NCBI GenBank assembly: GCA_964544055.1
Contig: CAZJAA010000005.1
Location: 28,463 to 92,462, forward strand
Source of the DNA: SIG299 sp964544055
GTDB taxonomy: Bacteria > Bacillota > Clostridia > Lachnospirales > Lachnospiraceae
Length of the DNA: 64,000 nt
Direction: 5' to 3'
In this document: positions 26,470-35,018 of the stretch, piece after piece
Numbering within the stretch: the first letter of the stretch is position 1
Layout of the letters: every line of letters starts with the position of its first letter
Position numbers and translations under genes: made by a program
Notes under the pieces: model-generated
Databases searched by the model: none
What the model was told of the DNA's origin: nothing
The model's input: only the letters and a program-made list of their open reading frames with translations

Positions 26470-27741
26470 TTAGCAAAAAAATCCTTTCATCAGAAGCTCC
26501 AGAGCTTCCTGATCGTTTCGTCCCATCAGCTCTCTTGCAGAATGCATGGCAAGAATTGGCACACCGATATCCACCGTTTTCATCGGAAGCCAGCCGGAAA
26601 TCACCGGACCAAGTGTACTGCCTCCGGCAATATCTGAGCGGTTGGCATATTTTTGATACTTTACACCATGCTCGTCGCAGATGCCCTGAGCAATGGCAAC
26701 CGCCTCCGTATCAAACGTATAACGCTGATTGCTGTTCAGCTTTAACACAATACCTTTGTTAAAGTACGCCTGATTGACCGGGTCATATTTTTCCGCATGG
26801 TGCGGATGCACAGCATGAGCAACATCCACGGAAAACAAAAAGCTGTTCAAAATACTGTCCGTCAGGGCATTTTTTTCAAAGCCGAGTGCCTCATAAATTT
26901 TTTCCAGTATCATCTGAAGCAGTGCCGAATCCGCACCCTGCTTGGAACGGCAGCCAACCTCCTCATGGTCAAACAAAGCAACTATGTTAATGCCGTCCTT
27001 ACGCATTCCCGCACTGATACCGGAAAGCAGTGCAAAACAAGAGGTCAGATTATCCAGACGCGGTGCGGAAATCATTTCCTCGTTCACACCTATATAGCAG
27101 CCGGTTTCATACGCATACACATATAAATCAAAGTCAAGAATTTCTTCCGGCTTTACCTGACACTCCTTTGCCAGAAGCTCCAGAAAATAATTATCCTTGT
27201 TCATGCTTTCCTCAAACAAACCAATAATCGGCAGCATATCAGATTGCTTGTTCAGTTCAACGCCCTCATTTACTTTGCGGTTAAAATGAATTGCCAGATT
27301 TGGAATGGTAGCAACCGGGCGGGCAAAATCCACTAGCCTGATTTCCGGGTGATATGCATCCTCACCTTTGAGTGCCACACGACCTGCCACAGACAGCGGA
27401 CGGTCTAACCAGGTGTTTAAAATCGGTCCGCCGTAAATTTCCGTATCAATTTTTAAATAGTTTGAAGGAGTCATTTCTGCCTTTGGCTTAATGTGGAGAC
27501 ACGGATGATCGGTGTGGGCTGCTGCCACATGAAATGCCTGATGCTCCGTTGCCTCCTCCCCGATGGTAAAAGCAATCAGGGACGTACTATATGCTTTAAT
27601 ATAATATTTTCCTCCTTTTCTGATGTCAAATGCCTTTCCTAAAGCAAGCTCAGAAAAGCCCTGCTCCTGTAAATACTCTGCTCCGGTCTGTACCGCCTGA
27701 TGTGGGGTCACCGCACGATTAATGTATTGCAGTAAATCCAT
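26470..27741 (-). CDS. apeB: M18-family aminopeptidase
   Basis: A 423-residue cytoplasmic di-zinc metallopeptidase that removes N-terminal residues, usually acidic or neutral, from peptides. Metal and catalytic residues appear in AAAHTDHPCLHIKPK (about residue 78), LFDHEEVGCRSKQGA (about 258), and late RSDIAGGSTLGPV with a terminal AMHSARELMG. A GGGAGG site precedes the ATG. It is a single gene with a hairpin leader element shared with the chemotaxis receptor, and it faces pheT. The symbol apeB follows the common usage for this family. Confidence 0.92.
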   Translation of the reverse strand: MDLLQYINRAVTPHQAVQTGAEYLQEQGFSELALGKAFDIRKGGKYYIKAYSTSLIAFTIGEEATEHQAFHVAAAHTDHPCLHIKPKAEMTPSNYLKIDTEIYGGPILNTWLDRPLSVAGRVALKGEDAYHPEIRLVDFARPVATIPNLAIHFNRKVNEGVELNKQSDMLPIIGLFEESMNKDNYFLELLAKECQVKPEEILDFDLYVYAYETGCYIGVNEEMISAPRLDNLTSCFALLSGISAGMRKDGINIVALFDHEEVGCRSKQGADSALLQMILEKIYEALGFEKNALTDSILNSFLFSVDVAHAVHPHHAEKYDPVNQAYFNKGIVLKLNSNQRYTFDTEAVAIAQGICDEHGVKYQKYANRSDIAGGSTLGPVISGWLPMKTVDIGVPILAMHSARELMGRNDQEALELLMKGFFC

Positions 27742-27767
27742 GGTTGTTTCCTCCCTGTTTTTTAATA

Positions 27768-27810
27768 TACTCTCAGAATGCTTTCTTCAGAAAATTCCGA
27801 GAGTACATTT
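27768..27810 (-). repeat. Leader inverted repeat (aminopeptidase copy)
   Basis: TACTCTCAGAAT and ATTCCGAGAGTA flank a CTTTCTTCAGAAA-type loop, about 27 bases before the aminopeptidase start. It matches 20115-20160 in the receptor leader in both sequence and position relative to the start codon. Confidence 0.7.
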
Positions 27811-27899
27811 TTAAGTCTTTTGATATAGTTATACAAAAATTTGTCTTAAAAAGCAAGGTTTTCAAATGGAATTGTTTCATTCGCATCTTTTGAAATTAC

Positions 27900-28067
27900 T
27901 CTCGCCCGGCTTCCCTCCCACCTTTGAACATAATCTGTAATCGGAACAGGTGAGAGTATTTCCCAAAAGATAAAAAATATTGATTTTGGGAAATATAAGT
28001 GGAAAACTTGGGAGGCTGTCGGAGCGTGAGGGATTGAAAAATGGGGAAACTGATAATTTGGGATCCG
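27900..28067. other. Gene-free region with stem-loops
   Basis: Within the 515-base gap before the PD-(D/E)XK-like gene, TATTTCCCAAAA (27957-27968) and TTTTGGGAAATA (27984-27995) pair perfectly. ACTCTC...GAGAGT and CTCCCA...TGGGAGG pairs enclose it. No reading frame on either strand looks coding. The function is unknown. Confidence 0.4.
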
Positions 28068-28096
28068 TTGAAAAAATCACGATTTTGTGATATCAT
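28068..28096 (+). promoter_or_regulatory. Promoter for the 28.1-29.0 kb genes
   Basis: TTGAAA (28068-28073) and TATCAT (28091-28096) are 17 bases apart, just upstream of a short reading frame and the PD-(D/E)XK-like gene. Confidence 0.6.
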
Positions 28097-28126
28097 AAAA
28101 AAAATAATGAGACGAAGGTTGAAATA

Positions 28127-28276
28127 ATGGCAGTTAGCTATAGAAAAGAGAGTTGGGAAAACTTTGATAAAGCCATCTCCCGAGCAAGGGAGCACACAGA
28201 CCTGTTAAGGACTATATTATACTGTTTTATTGGACCGCTCCGGAATGAGGATCTTTATGGACACAAACTATTTTAA
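28127..28276 (+). CDS. Small upstream ORF overlapping the next gene (49 aa)
   Basis: Forty-nine codons beginning MAVSYRKESWENFDKAISRA, with AAGG about nine bases before the ATG. It starts 31 bases after a good promoter and ends 20 bases inside the next gene in another frame, an arrangement typical of translational coupling. The sequence is charged and helix-prone with protein-like codon use. I do not recognise a family, and a leader peptide remains possible. Confidence 0.45.
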   Translation: MAVSYRKESWENFDKAISRAREHTDLLRTILYCFIGPLRNEDLYGHKLF

Positions 28277-28997
28277 TACCAGCCGTAACCTGGTTCTGCA
28301 ACGGCAGGAGCTTCATACCCAGGGCATCGGCACGCTTGGCGAAAAAACCGTACACAGCACGTTAAAGCAGTATCTTTCCAGAGATTTATCCTGTCAGGAA
28401 ATCAAAATCGGAAGTTATTTTGCGGATGTCTGTGTTGGAAATCACATTTTTGAAATCCAGACCAGACAATTTAACAAGCTTCGCTCCAAACTAGATTTTT
28501 TCTTGAAAGACCATAAGGTTACCGTGGTTTATCCGGTCACAAACACCAATTACCTGCGCTGGGTCACCCCGGACACCGGAGAAATCACACCGCCGAAAAA
28601 ATCCACACGCAGGCAAAATCCCATGCAGGTATTTGCCGAGCTGTACCGCATCCGCCCTTTTTTGTCACATCCAAACTTTTCTTTAAAAATTGTACTGATG
28701 GACATGGAAGAATACCGGATGTTAGACGGTTACGGCAAAGAAAAAAAGAAAGGAGCGACCAAATGTGACAAATTTCCTTTGTCACTTGTGGCAGAATATG
28801 ATATAGAAGCTCCAAAGGATTATATGCTGCTGCTTCCTGCCGAGCTTCCTGACACTTTTACTTCCAAAGAATTTGCCCGGATGGCTAAAATTCCACAGGG
28901 GCTTGCGCAGACTGCCCTCCTGCTACTTTCCGAGCTCGGCATCGTTTTTCGGACAGGCAAACAAGGAAATGCTTTCCTGTATGAATTGAAGGAATAA
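28257..28997 (+). CDS. Conserved protein with PD-(D/E)XK-like core and winged-helix end
   Basis: A 246-residue protein of a family I recall as widespread but uncharacterised in Clostridia. The start at 28257 (MDTNYFNTS) has GAGG six bases upstream; earlier frames start with TTG or lack a site. Residues about 50-90 (QEIKIGSYFADVCVGNHIFE followed by IQTRQ) match the E...D...ExQ pattern of PD-(D/E)XK nucleases. VTVVYPVTNTNYLRW and SLKIVLMDMEEYRMLDGYGK are further conserved blocks. The C-terminal 50 residues look like a winged helix. It is not next to any defence gene. Nuclease activity is inferred only. Confidence 0.65.
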   Translation: MDTNYFNTSRNLVLQRQELHTQGIGTLGEKTVHSTLKQYLSRDLSCQEIKIGSYFADVCVGNHIFEIQTRQFNKLRSKLDFFLKDHKVTVVYPVTNTNYLRWVTPDTGEITPPKKSTRRQNPMQVFAELYRIRPFLSHPNFSLKIVLMDMEEYRMLDGYGKEKKKGATKCDKFPLSLVAEYDIEAPKDYMLLLPAELPDTFTSKEFARMAKIPQGLAQTALLLLSELGIVFRTGKQGNAFLYELKE

Positions 28998-29163
28998 AAA
29001 CAGTCTTTTCTTCCTGTAAAAAATATGATATACTCGTTGACAGCAAGGTATTTTTTACAAATTTGTTAACTGGTTCGAAACACACTACAAAGAAAGGCTT
29101 GTGTGAAAGAATAGTCTGATGAGCTGTTGTTTCGCGACAATCCGCTTAGAAATGAGGTTTACC

Positions 29164-30459
29164 ATGAAAAAAACAAAACGCCTGATGTTGGGGTGCATCA
29201 CTACGTGTTGTCTTTTTACTGTTGCCATGCTGGTAGGGACATTTATGCAGCCACCGGTCAGCACAACCGGCAGCTATTCCGACAAGCTTCTCAGCCATCC
29301 GGAAAACGCTTCCCTCACACCTGAAGCCCTAGACTCCGATGCAACAACGCCGACACTTAGTCCGACTTCAACGCTTAGTCCAACTCCAACACTTAGTCCA
29401 ACTCCAACACTTAGTCCAACTCCGACGCTCAGTCCGACTCCAACACTTAGTCCGACTCCAACGCTCAGTCCGACTCCGACGCTTAGTCCGACTCCGACAC
29501 TCAGTCCGACTCCGGCACCATCTGCATACGTTCCGAAGTTTACAATTTCGGATGTTTCCAGCAGTTTAAACATTCGCACGGGTCCGGACACTTCCTATAA
29601 CATTATAGGTAAGCTTTATAAAAACAACGTTGCTCTCCTTTTGGGCGAAGAAAACGGCTGGGCAAAAATTTCCTCCGGCTCCGTCACAGAGGGCTACGTC
29701 AGCATGAAATATCTCATGCCGACAGAAGATATTGTCGAATATTGCGACACGGAACATCTGATTACTTCCCATATTACTGCGAGCGTTTTAAACGTCCGAT
29801 CCGGTCCTGGAGTCTGGTATGATTCCATAACACAGGTTAAAAAAGGGGACTCGTTCCCAACGCACCTGAAAAAAAGCTATGAGGGATGGATTGCCATTGA
29901 ACTGAAAAACGGCACCATTGGATATGTTTCCGAAGAATATGTAAGCTTTTCTTTCGAGCTGGAATATGGACTTTCTCTGGAAGAAATCAAACAGCGTGAC
30001 CTGCAAAAAGCCATGGAGGAAGCCATGGCAAAGCACCAGATTCATTCTGTTGCAGAAACAACCCGTACACCGGTCACCATGACAGAAGATGAACTTTACC
30101 TGTTTGCCACCGTAATTTATACCGAGGGTGGCGACCAGGGCTATGAGGGAATGCTGGCTGTTGCCAACGTTATCTTAAACCGCATGGAAAACGGGCATTG
30201 GGGAACTACATTAGAAGAAGTCCTTTTTGCACCTGGACAGTTTGCCGGTGCCAGCCAGTACCTGATTGAACGTGCCCAGAAAAGAGGCATTCCGCAGCAG
30301 TGCTATGATGCCGGAAGAGAAGCTCTTGCCGGACGCAACAACATTGGTGACTTTCTGTTTTTCCGCACAACCGACAGTGCATTCCGTGCCAACGATTACA
30401 GTACTTACACCTTGTTTTACATTTTAAACGGACATGTATTCTATAAAAAGAACTGGTAA
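29164..30459 (+). CDS. SleB/CwlJ-type cell wall hydrolase with two SH3b domains
   Basis: A 431-residue secreted hydrolase. The start at 29164 (MKKTKRLML) has GAGG six bases upstream. A signal/anchor (LGCITTCCLFTVAMLVGTFM) is followed by a Pro-Thr linker made of nine six-residue units (LSPTPT type, 18 bp each in DNA). Two SH3b domains follow (about 145-200 SSLNIRTGPDTSYNIIGKLY and 215-275 SVLNVRSGPGVWYDSITQVK), which usually bind peptidoglycan. The C-terminal ~115 residues are a Hydrolase_2 domain (FATVIYTEGGDQGYEGMLAV), related to spore cortex-lytic enzymes. The organism may sporulate or use it in growth. A perfect 11-base inverted repeat TGTAAAAAATA/TATTTTTTACA precedes it. Confidence 0.88.
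   Translation: MKKTKRLMLGCITTCCLFTVAMLVGTFMQPPVSTTGSYSDKLLSHPENASLTPEALDSDATTPTLSPTSTLSPTPTLSPTPTLSPTPTLSPTPTLSPTPTLSPTPTLSPTPTLSPTPAPSAYVPKFTISDVSSSLNIRTGPDTSYNIIGKLYKNNVALLLGEENGWAKISSGSVTEGYVSMKYLMPTEDIVEYCDTEHLITSHITASVLNVRSGPGVWYDSITQVKKGDSFPTHLKKSYEGWIAIELKNGTIGYVSEEYVSFSFELEYGLSLEEIKQRDLQKAMEEAMAKHQIHSVAETTRTPVTMTEDELYLFATVIYTEGGDQGYEGMLAVANVILNRMENGHWGTTLEEVLFAPGQFAGASQYLIERAQKRGIPQQCYDAGREALAGRNNIGDFLFFRTTDSAFRANDYSTYTLFYILNGHVFYKKNW
29353..29514 (+). repeat. 18-bp minisatellite, nine copies
   Basis: Nine tandem 18-base units (type ACGCTCAGTCCGACTCCG) encode the LSPTPT linker of the cell wall hydrolase. Units differ at third positions, so purely recent expansion is unlikely for all copies, but the last four are nearly identical. 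Copy number is likely variable between strains. Confidence 0.95.
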
Positions 30460-30460
30460 A

Positions 30461-30512
30461 AAAAGGAGCATACCTCCCGGTTTTCTGCCGACAGGGTATG
30501 CTCCCTTTCTTT
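30461..30512. terminator. Bidirectional terminator, hydrolase/relQ
   Basis: GGAGCATACC (30465-30474) and GGTATGCTCC (30495-30504) pair perfectly with A- and T-rich flanks. It serves the two convergent genes. Confidence 0.85.
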
Positions 30513-30530
30513 TCGGATAATTCATTTTTA

Positions 30531-31310
30531 CTACGACAAAACGGATTCCTCCATAGCAGTTTCCAGCACTGTTTCCTCGCTCAAAACACTCTGCTCGTCC
30601 AGCACCATGCCATACATTGCCTTTAGTTCCATATCAAATTCTTTTTCATCCTCTTCTTCACCGGAATAACGTTTGATTTCTTCGTTAATGGCAAGCATCT
30701 TCTGGTCCAGGAACGCTACCAGGTCAGCACATTCCTTTAACTCGCGGCGAATATTTTCCGGCGCATTTCCTTCAAATTTATAATACATTTTATGCTCTAG
30801 GCTTGCCCAGAAATCCATGGCAATGGTGCGTATCTGGATTTCCACCTTTGTATTTACCATCGTATCCGCAAGAAAAACCGGCACCGAAACTATCATATGA
30901 TAGCTCTTGTATCCGTTTGGCTTTGGATTTTTAATGTAGTCCTTTATTTTCAACACGGTTACATCCGACTGTTCGGAAATCATCTTGGCAATGCGGTAAA
31001 TATCAGAGGTAAACGAACAGATGACACGAATGCCGGCTACGTCATTTATGTAACGTACAATATTTTCCACTGTAATATCACATTCACTGCGCCTTAACTT
31101 TTTTGCAATACTTTCCGGCGATTTAATACGACTTGTCATATGCTCAATTGGGTTATACTGATGTTTTATTTTGAACTCGTTGTTTAGGGTTTCCAGCTTC
31201 GTATTGATTTCCCTTAAACCGGCATCATAAATTAACTGCATACGTTCCCATTCTTCTGAGGTATTTCGAAGCTCCCCATACAAATCCGGGAGTGTTACTT
31301 CACTATACAT
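30531..31310 (-). CDS. relQ: Small alarmone synthetase, RelQ/YjbM type
   Basis: A 259-residue cytoplasmic (p)ppGpp synthetase with no hydrolase, TGS or ACT domain, which separates it from the long Rel proteins. Synthetase motifs are visible: KSPESIAKKLRR, INDVAGIRVICSFTSDIYRI, the substrate loop YIKNPKPNGYKSYHMIVSV, and VEIQIRTIAMDFWASLEHKM. A C-terminal acidic tail of about 50 residues extends past the usual length of about 210. It is monocistronic. It would convert ATP and GTP/GDP to alarmones under envelope or other stress; the trigger is unknown. Confidence 0.9.
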   Translation of the reverse strand: MYSEVTLPDLYGELRNTSEEWERMQLIYDAGLREINTKLETLNNEFKIKHQYNPIEHMTSRIKSPESIAKKLRRSECDITVENIVRYINDVAGIRVICSFTSDIYRIAKMISEQSDVTVLKIKDYIKNPKPNGYKSYHMIVSVPVFLADTMVNTKVEIQIRTIAMDFWASLEHKMYYKFEGNAPENIRRELKECADLVAFLDQKMLAINEEIKRYSGEEEDEKEFDMELKAMYGMVLDEQSVLSEETVLETAMEESVLS

Positions 31311-31576
31311 TTTTGCTCAAATCCTTTCTCTCTCATCCGTAATTCCGGATGCATACCTTTTTTCCTGATGCTCTTAGCTTAGCACAAATTTGTGTCAAAA
31401 TTTTAAACAAATGGCATTCTTAATCAATTTTTAAGCTTTTTATAGAAATTATTAACATTTTTCATTTCTAATTTTTTCTGTCATTTCATGAATTGTTTTT
31501 ATTTTTGACACAGTTCTGCCCTAAAATTATTGCAAAATCGGACTTGCAACAATTTATTGTAAAAGGAGAACAAAAA

Positions 31577-32620
31577 ATGCATAAAAAACACTGGTATATA
31601 TACCTGATTTCCATGCTGTCCGCACTTGCTCTGCTGCTGACCGGTTGTGGAAAAAAAGAAAAAGAAAATCCAAATTTCAATCCAGAAAACTATTTATCCG
31701 GATTACATTACGCAGTAATCGAAATGGCAGACTACGGTTCCATCTATCTGGAACTCAATGCAGATGTTGCTCCTGCCACCGTAACAAATTTTGTAAATCT
31801 GGCAAACGACGGTTTTTACAATGGGCTCACGTTTCACCGCATTATTGTCGGCTTTATGATGCAGGGCGGTGACCCGGCGGGCGATGGCACCGGCGAGTCG
31901 GAATTTACCATTCCAGGCGAGTTTGTTTTAAACAAGCATAAAAACTCCATCAGCCATGTTCGCGGAACAATTTCCATGGCAAGAACCTCAGACTATGACA
32001 GTGCTTCCTCCCAGTTTTTCATTGTGCAGGAAGATAATACCGATTTAGACGGCTACTATGCAGCATTTGGCCGGGTTATTTCTGGCATGGACATTGTAGA
32101 TGCCATCTGTATCGTTACAGATGTTGAAGACTCCAACGGTACCGTTTTAAAAGAAAATCAGCCGGTAATTGAGTCGATAAAAATAATTGATGCTGCAGAT
32201 GCTGTGTATGACACCGAGGTTGAGCTTCCAATAGTCGAGGAAGATCGGCCGGAAGCTACCGCAGTTCTTTCCTTTACCATGGTAAGTCCTTCTTCTGTGG
32301 AAGACCTCACATTCTCCGATACGTGGGAAGTAACTGCTGGCGGAAAAACCTTCCTGCTTTCCTCCTCCACGGACCTTTTATCACTTGGTCTTTACTCTGC
32401 TGATATTTCCAAGGGCCTGGAATATGGGGATGATGACCTGCTGGCAATCACAAATGATTTGGCAGCCAATGATGCCATTCTTATCCAGCTTACCGTACCG
32501 GACGAAGCATTTCCGTCCTTGCTTCTGGCAGCAGAAGAACACAATGGTGCCATTTCAAGATATCTTCTTTACTACAATGAACTTGACAGCGGCGCATATC
32601 TCGTTCCAATCTTTGAATAA
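31577..32620 (+). CDS. Cyclophilin-type peptidyl-prolyl isomerase lipoprotein
   Basis: A 347-residue lipoprotein. The start at 31577 (MHKKHWYIY) has AAAAGGAG seven bases upstream. The lipobox is LLTGCGKK, placing it on the outside of the membrane. Residues 44-210 are a cyclophilin domain: FHRIIVGFMMQGGDPAGDGT, then GTISMARTSDYDSASSQFFI, with the catalytic Arg and Gln. After it comes a C-terminal region of about 135 residues that I do not recognise. It probably helps fold exported proteins. The gene lies 14 bases before aroA and may share a transcript with it. Confidence 0.9.
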   Translation: MHKKHWYIYLISMLSALALLLTGCGKKEKENPNFNPENYLSGLHYAVIEMADYGSIYLELNADVAPATVTNFVNLANDGFYNGLTFHRIIVGFMMQGGDPAGDGTGESEFTIPGEFVLNKHKNSISHVRGTISMARTSDYDSASSQFFIVQEDNTDLDGYYAAFGRVISGMDIVDAICIVTDVEDSNGTVLKENQPVIESIKIIDAADAVYDTEVELPIVEEDRPEATAVLSFTMVSPSSVEDLTFSDTWEVTAGGKTFLLSSSTDLLSLGLYSADISKGLEYGDDDLLAITNDLAANDAILIQLTVPDEAFPSLLLAAEEHNGAISRYLLYYNELDSGAYLVPIFE

Positions 32621-32634
32621 ACAGGGAGAACACC

Positions 32635-33942
32635 ATGACCGACCTTGCAATAAAGCCTTTTCCCAAAAAACATAAAAAAGAATATTGCGTAGAAGTTCCC
32701 GGTTCCAAAAGCATTACCAACCGGGCGCTTCTGCTTGCCGCTCTGGCAAACGGAAAAAGCACCCTCTCAGGAGTGCTTTTTTCTGATGATTCCAGACATT
32801 TTTTATCCAGCCTGATTTCTCTTGGTTTTCATGTGGAAATTGAAGAAGCACAAAAAAAAGTTACCGTATACGGCGAAGGGGGACACATTCCAAATCCGGA
32901 GGCTTCCATACAGGTTGGAAGTGCCGGCACTGCCGCCAGATTTTTAACGGCTTTTTTAGGGATTTCCCAGTGTCAGTGCCGAATTGATGCTTCCGAACAG
33001 ATGAAAAAACGCCCGATGCAGGAACTTTTTTCTGCCCTTTCTTCCCTGGGAAGCTCTTTCTCTTTCCCGGAAAAAGAAAATTTTCTTCCTGTAAAATTTT
33101 CAAATAATTTTCCACTGACTGCAACCGAAGTCACTGTGGATATTGACAAAAGCAGCCAGTTTTTAAGTGCACTCTTAATTTCTGTCTGCCTGTTTTCCAA
33201 CGACTTTACCGTGCATATTACCGGAACACACGGCATGGCATATATTGACATGACCATTGCAATGATGAAGCAGTTTGGTGTCCTTGTAAAAAAAAGAGAT
33301 GCTTCCACCTTTTTTATTCCGGGAGGTCAGTCCTATACCGCCAGAGATTATTTTATCGAACCGGATATGTCGGCTGCCTGCTATTTTTACGCCATGGCAC
33401 CACTTCTTGGCATCACCATGACGGTTCCTCATATACCGGAGCAGTCCCTTCAGGGCGATGTGCAGTTTCTCACCATATTGCAACAGATGGGCTGCCGTGT
33501 TTCCTATGATGCCTGCGTCGGCAGCTTTGTTGTTTCCGGAAATGACGATGGCACGTTTTCCGGTGTCAATGCAAATCTTGCTTCCCTTTCCGACCAGACT
33601 ATGACCTTGGCCGCCATTGCCCCTTTTGCAAACACAAAAACCACCATCACCGGCATTTCTCATATCAAATATCAGGAATGCGACCGTTTTCATGCTATTT
33701 TAACAGAGCTTCGCCGTATTGGCATTGTCTGCCGTGAAATTTTAAAGGGAGACGGCATCGAAATTGACCCCGGCACCCCTCATTCTGCCGCCATAGAAAC
33801 TTATGATGACCACCGCATGGCAATGGCCTTTTCCCTGCCCGGCCTGCGTATCGACGGCATTGTCATAAAAAACGCAGAATGCTGCAAAAAAACATTTGAA
33901 ACCTATTTTCAGGTGCTGGAAACTCTTTATTCCAATCCTTAA
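32635..33942 (+). CDS. aroA: 3-phosphoshikimate 1-carboxyvinyltransferase (EPSP synthase)
   Basis: A 435-residue shikimate-pathway enzyme joining PEP and shikimate-3-phosphate. Characteristic motifs are VPGSKSITNRALLLAAL (about 21), VGSAGTAARFLTAFLG (about 92), the PEP-site region LSDQTMTLAAIAPFA and the C-terminal TYDDHRMAMAFSL. GGGAG precedes the ATG. No other aromatic pathway gene is nearby. The catalytic lysine and arginine positions appear intact, so the enzyme should be active. Confidence 0.95.
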   Translation: MTDLAIKPFPKKHKKEYCVEVPGSKSITNRALLLAALANGKSTLSGVLFSDDSRHFLSSLISLGFHVEIEEAQKKVTVYGEGGHIPNPEASIQVGSAGTAARFLTAFLGISQCQCRIDASEQMKKRPMQELFSALSSLGSSFSFPEKENFLPVKFSNNFPLTATEVTVDIDKSSQFLSALLISVCLFSNDFTVHITGTHGMAYIDMTIAMMKQFGVLVKKRDASTFFIPGGQSYTARDYFIEPDMSAACYFYAMAPLLGITMTVPHIPEQSLQGDVQFLTILQQMGCRVSYDACVGSFVVSGNDDGTFSGVNANLASLSDQTMTLAAIAPFANTKTTITGISHIKYQECDRFHAILTELRRIGIVCREILKGDGIEIDPGTPHSAAIETYDDHRMAMAFSLPGLRIDGIVIKNAECCKKTFETYFQVLETLYSNP

Positions 33943-34010
33943 TGCTTTTTAAAAAAGAGAACATACAACTATTTTCTTTTTGCGCAAGTGCGTATCCAAA
34001 GCGGAGCGTT

Positions 34011-34048
34011 TTTCTGTAATAGGAAATCGCAATTTCCTATTACAGAAA
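34011..34048. terminator. Perfect 17-bp hairpin between aroA and radical SAM gene
   Basis: TTTCTGTAATAGGAAAT and ATTTCCTATTACAGAAA flank a four-base loop. There is no long T-tract on either side, so termination is likely from position but not certain. Confidence 0.55.
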
Positions 34049-34060
34049 CAAAGAGAGGGC

Positions 34061-34951
34061 TCACACGCCCTCTCCATCAAACTCCGGTATAAAGCTTTCT
34101 TCTGCGGTTTCGCCCTCCTGGACGAAGCCGTTTTCTATGCCAAGTTCTATGGCATAATCCACAATTTTTTCATATTCTGCCTCAGTTATCCTCCGATTTA
34201 ACTCCGGATAATCCACAACATGGGGAAGCGGGGTATACTGGTTCATAATACTGATAAAAACGTTATCACCAAACGTTTCATATACATAACGCAGTACTGC
34301 CCTTGAATCCGCCTCACAGCCTGGAAGCAGCAGATGTCTTATAATAATACCTTTTTTCAACATACCGCATTCATCAAACACCGGTTTTCCTATCTGTCGA
34401 AACATTTCCGAAAGTGCGGCTTTTGCCACCTGTGGATAATCCGCTGCGTGAGAATATTTTGCAGCCAGTTCCGCATCAAAATATTTAAAATCTGCCAGAT
34501 AAATATCTATTAGACCTTCCATTTCCCGTAGCACTTCCACACAATCATAAGAGGAAGTATTGGCAATCACCGGAATGGTAAGCTTTTCCCTTACTAAAAG
34601 CAGTGCCTGCTTAATCTGCATATAGTAATGCGACGGAGTCACAAGATTGATATTATTTGCACCCTTTGCCTGAAGCTCTAAAAAAATTTCCGCAAGCCGC
34701 TTTACAGAAATCTCTTTTCCCCGCACACCGGCAGCAATTTCCGCATTCTGACAGTATACACACCGCAGATTGCATCCAGAAAAGAATACCGTTCCCGAAC
34801 CTTCCTCTCCGGAAATGCAGGGCTCTTCCCAAAAATGCAGTGCTGCACGCGCTACCTTTGGCGAGCTGGGCACCTTACAATAACCATAACCCTCGCTCTG
34901 TTTTTCTGCACGCTCTGTATTACATTTTCTTGGACATTGTCTGCAACTCAT
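34061..34951 (-). CDS. Radical SAM protein, PflX/COG1313 type
   Basis: A 296-residue iron-sulfur enzyme. The radical SAM CxxxCxxC motif is in FFSGCNLRCVYCQN (about residue 57), which would hold a 4Fe-4S cluster. An N-terminal cysteine group (CRQCPRKCNTE) and YGYCKV suggest a second metal or cluster site. VTPSHYYMQIKQAL and ADFKYFDAELAAKYS fit the PflA-related family. It is annotated in many genomes as a pyruvate formate-lyase activating-like protein, but no glycyl radical enzyme is nearby and the true substrate is unknown. Confidence 0.85.
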   Translation of the reverse strand: MSCRQCPRKCNTERAEKQSEGYGYCKVPSSPKVARAALHFWEEPCISGEEGSGTVFFSGCNLRCVYCQNAEIAAGVRGKEISVKRLAEIFLELQAKGANNINLVTPSHYYMQIKQALLLVREKLTIPVIANTSSYDCVEVLREMEGLIDIYLADFKYFDAELAAKYSHAADYPQVAKAALSEMFRQIGKPVFDECGMLKKGIIIRHLLLPGCEADSRAVLRYVYETFGDNVFISIMNQYTPLPHVVDYPELNRRITEAEYEKIVDYAIELGIENGFVQEGETAEESFIPEFDGEGV

Positions 34952-35018
34952 GAAAGCTTCCTTCTTTTTCCTGAATTCTTCTTTTTGTTTTACACCCTTT
35001 TATTGCCGTTCCCTCACA

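Noticed and set aside
29353..29514. Possible CRISPR-like array
   Set aside because: Units are directly adjacent 18-mers without spacers and in frame with a coding linker, so it is a minisatellite.
29274..29591. Minus-strand frame encoding a Val-Gly-Leu-Ser repeat protein
   Set aside because: It is the antisense reading of the 18-bp minisatellite inside the wall hydrolase. It stays open only because of the repeat, and it has no ribosome site or promoter.
33175..33693. A 172-codon minus-strand frame
   Set aside because: It is antisense to aroA, whose motifs are intact.
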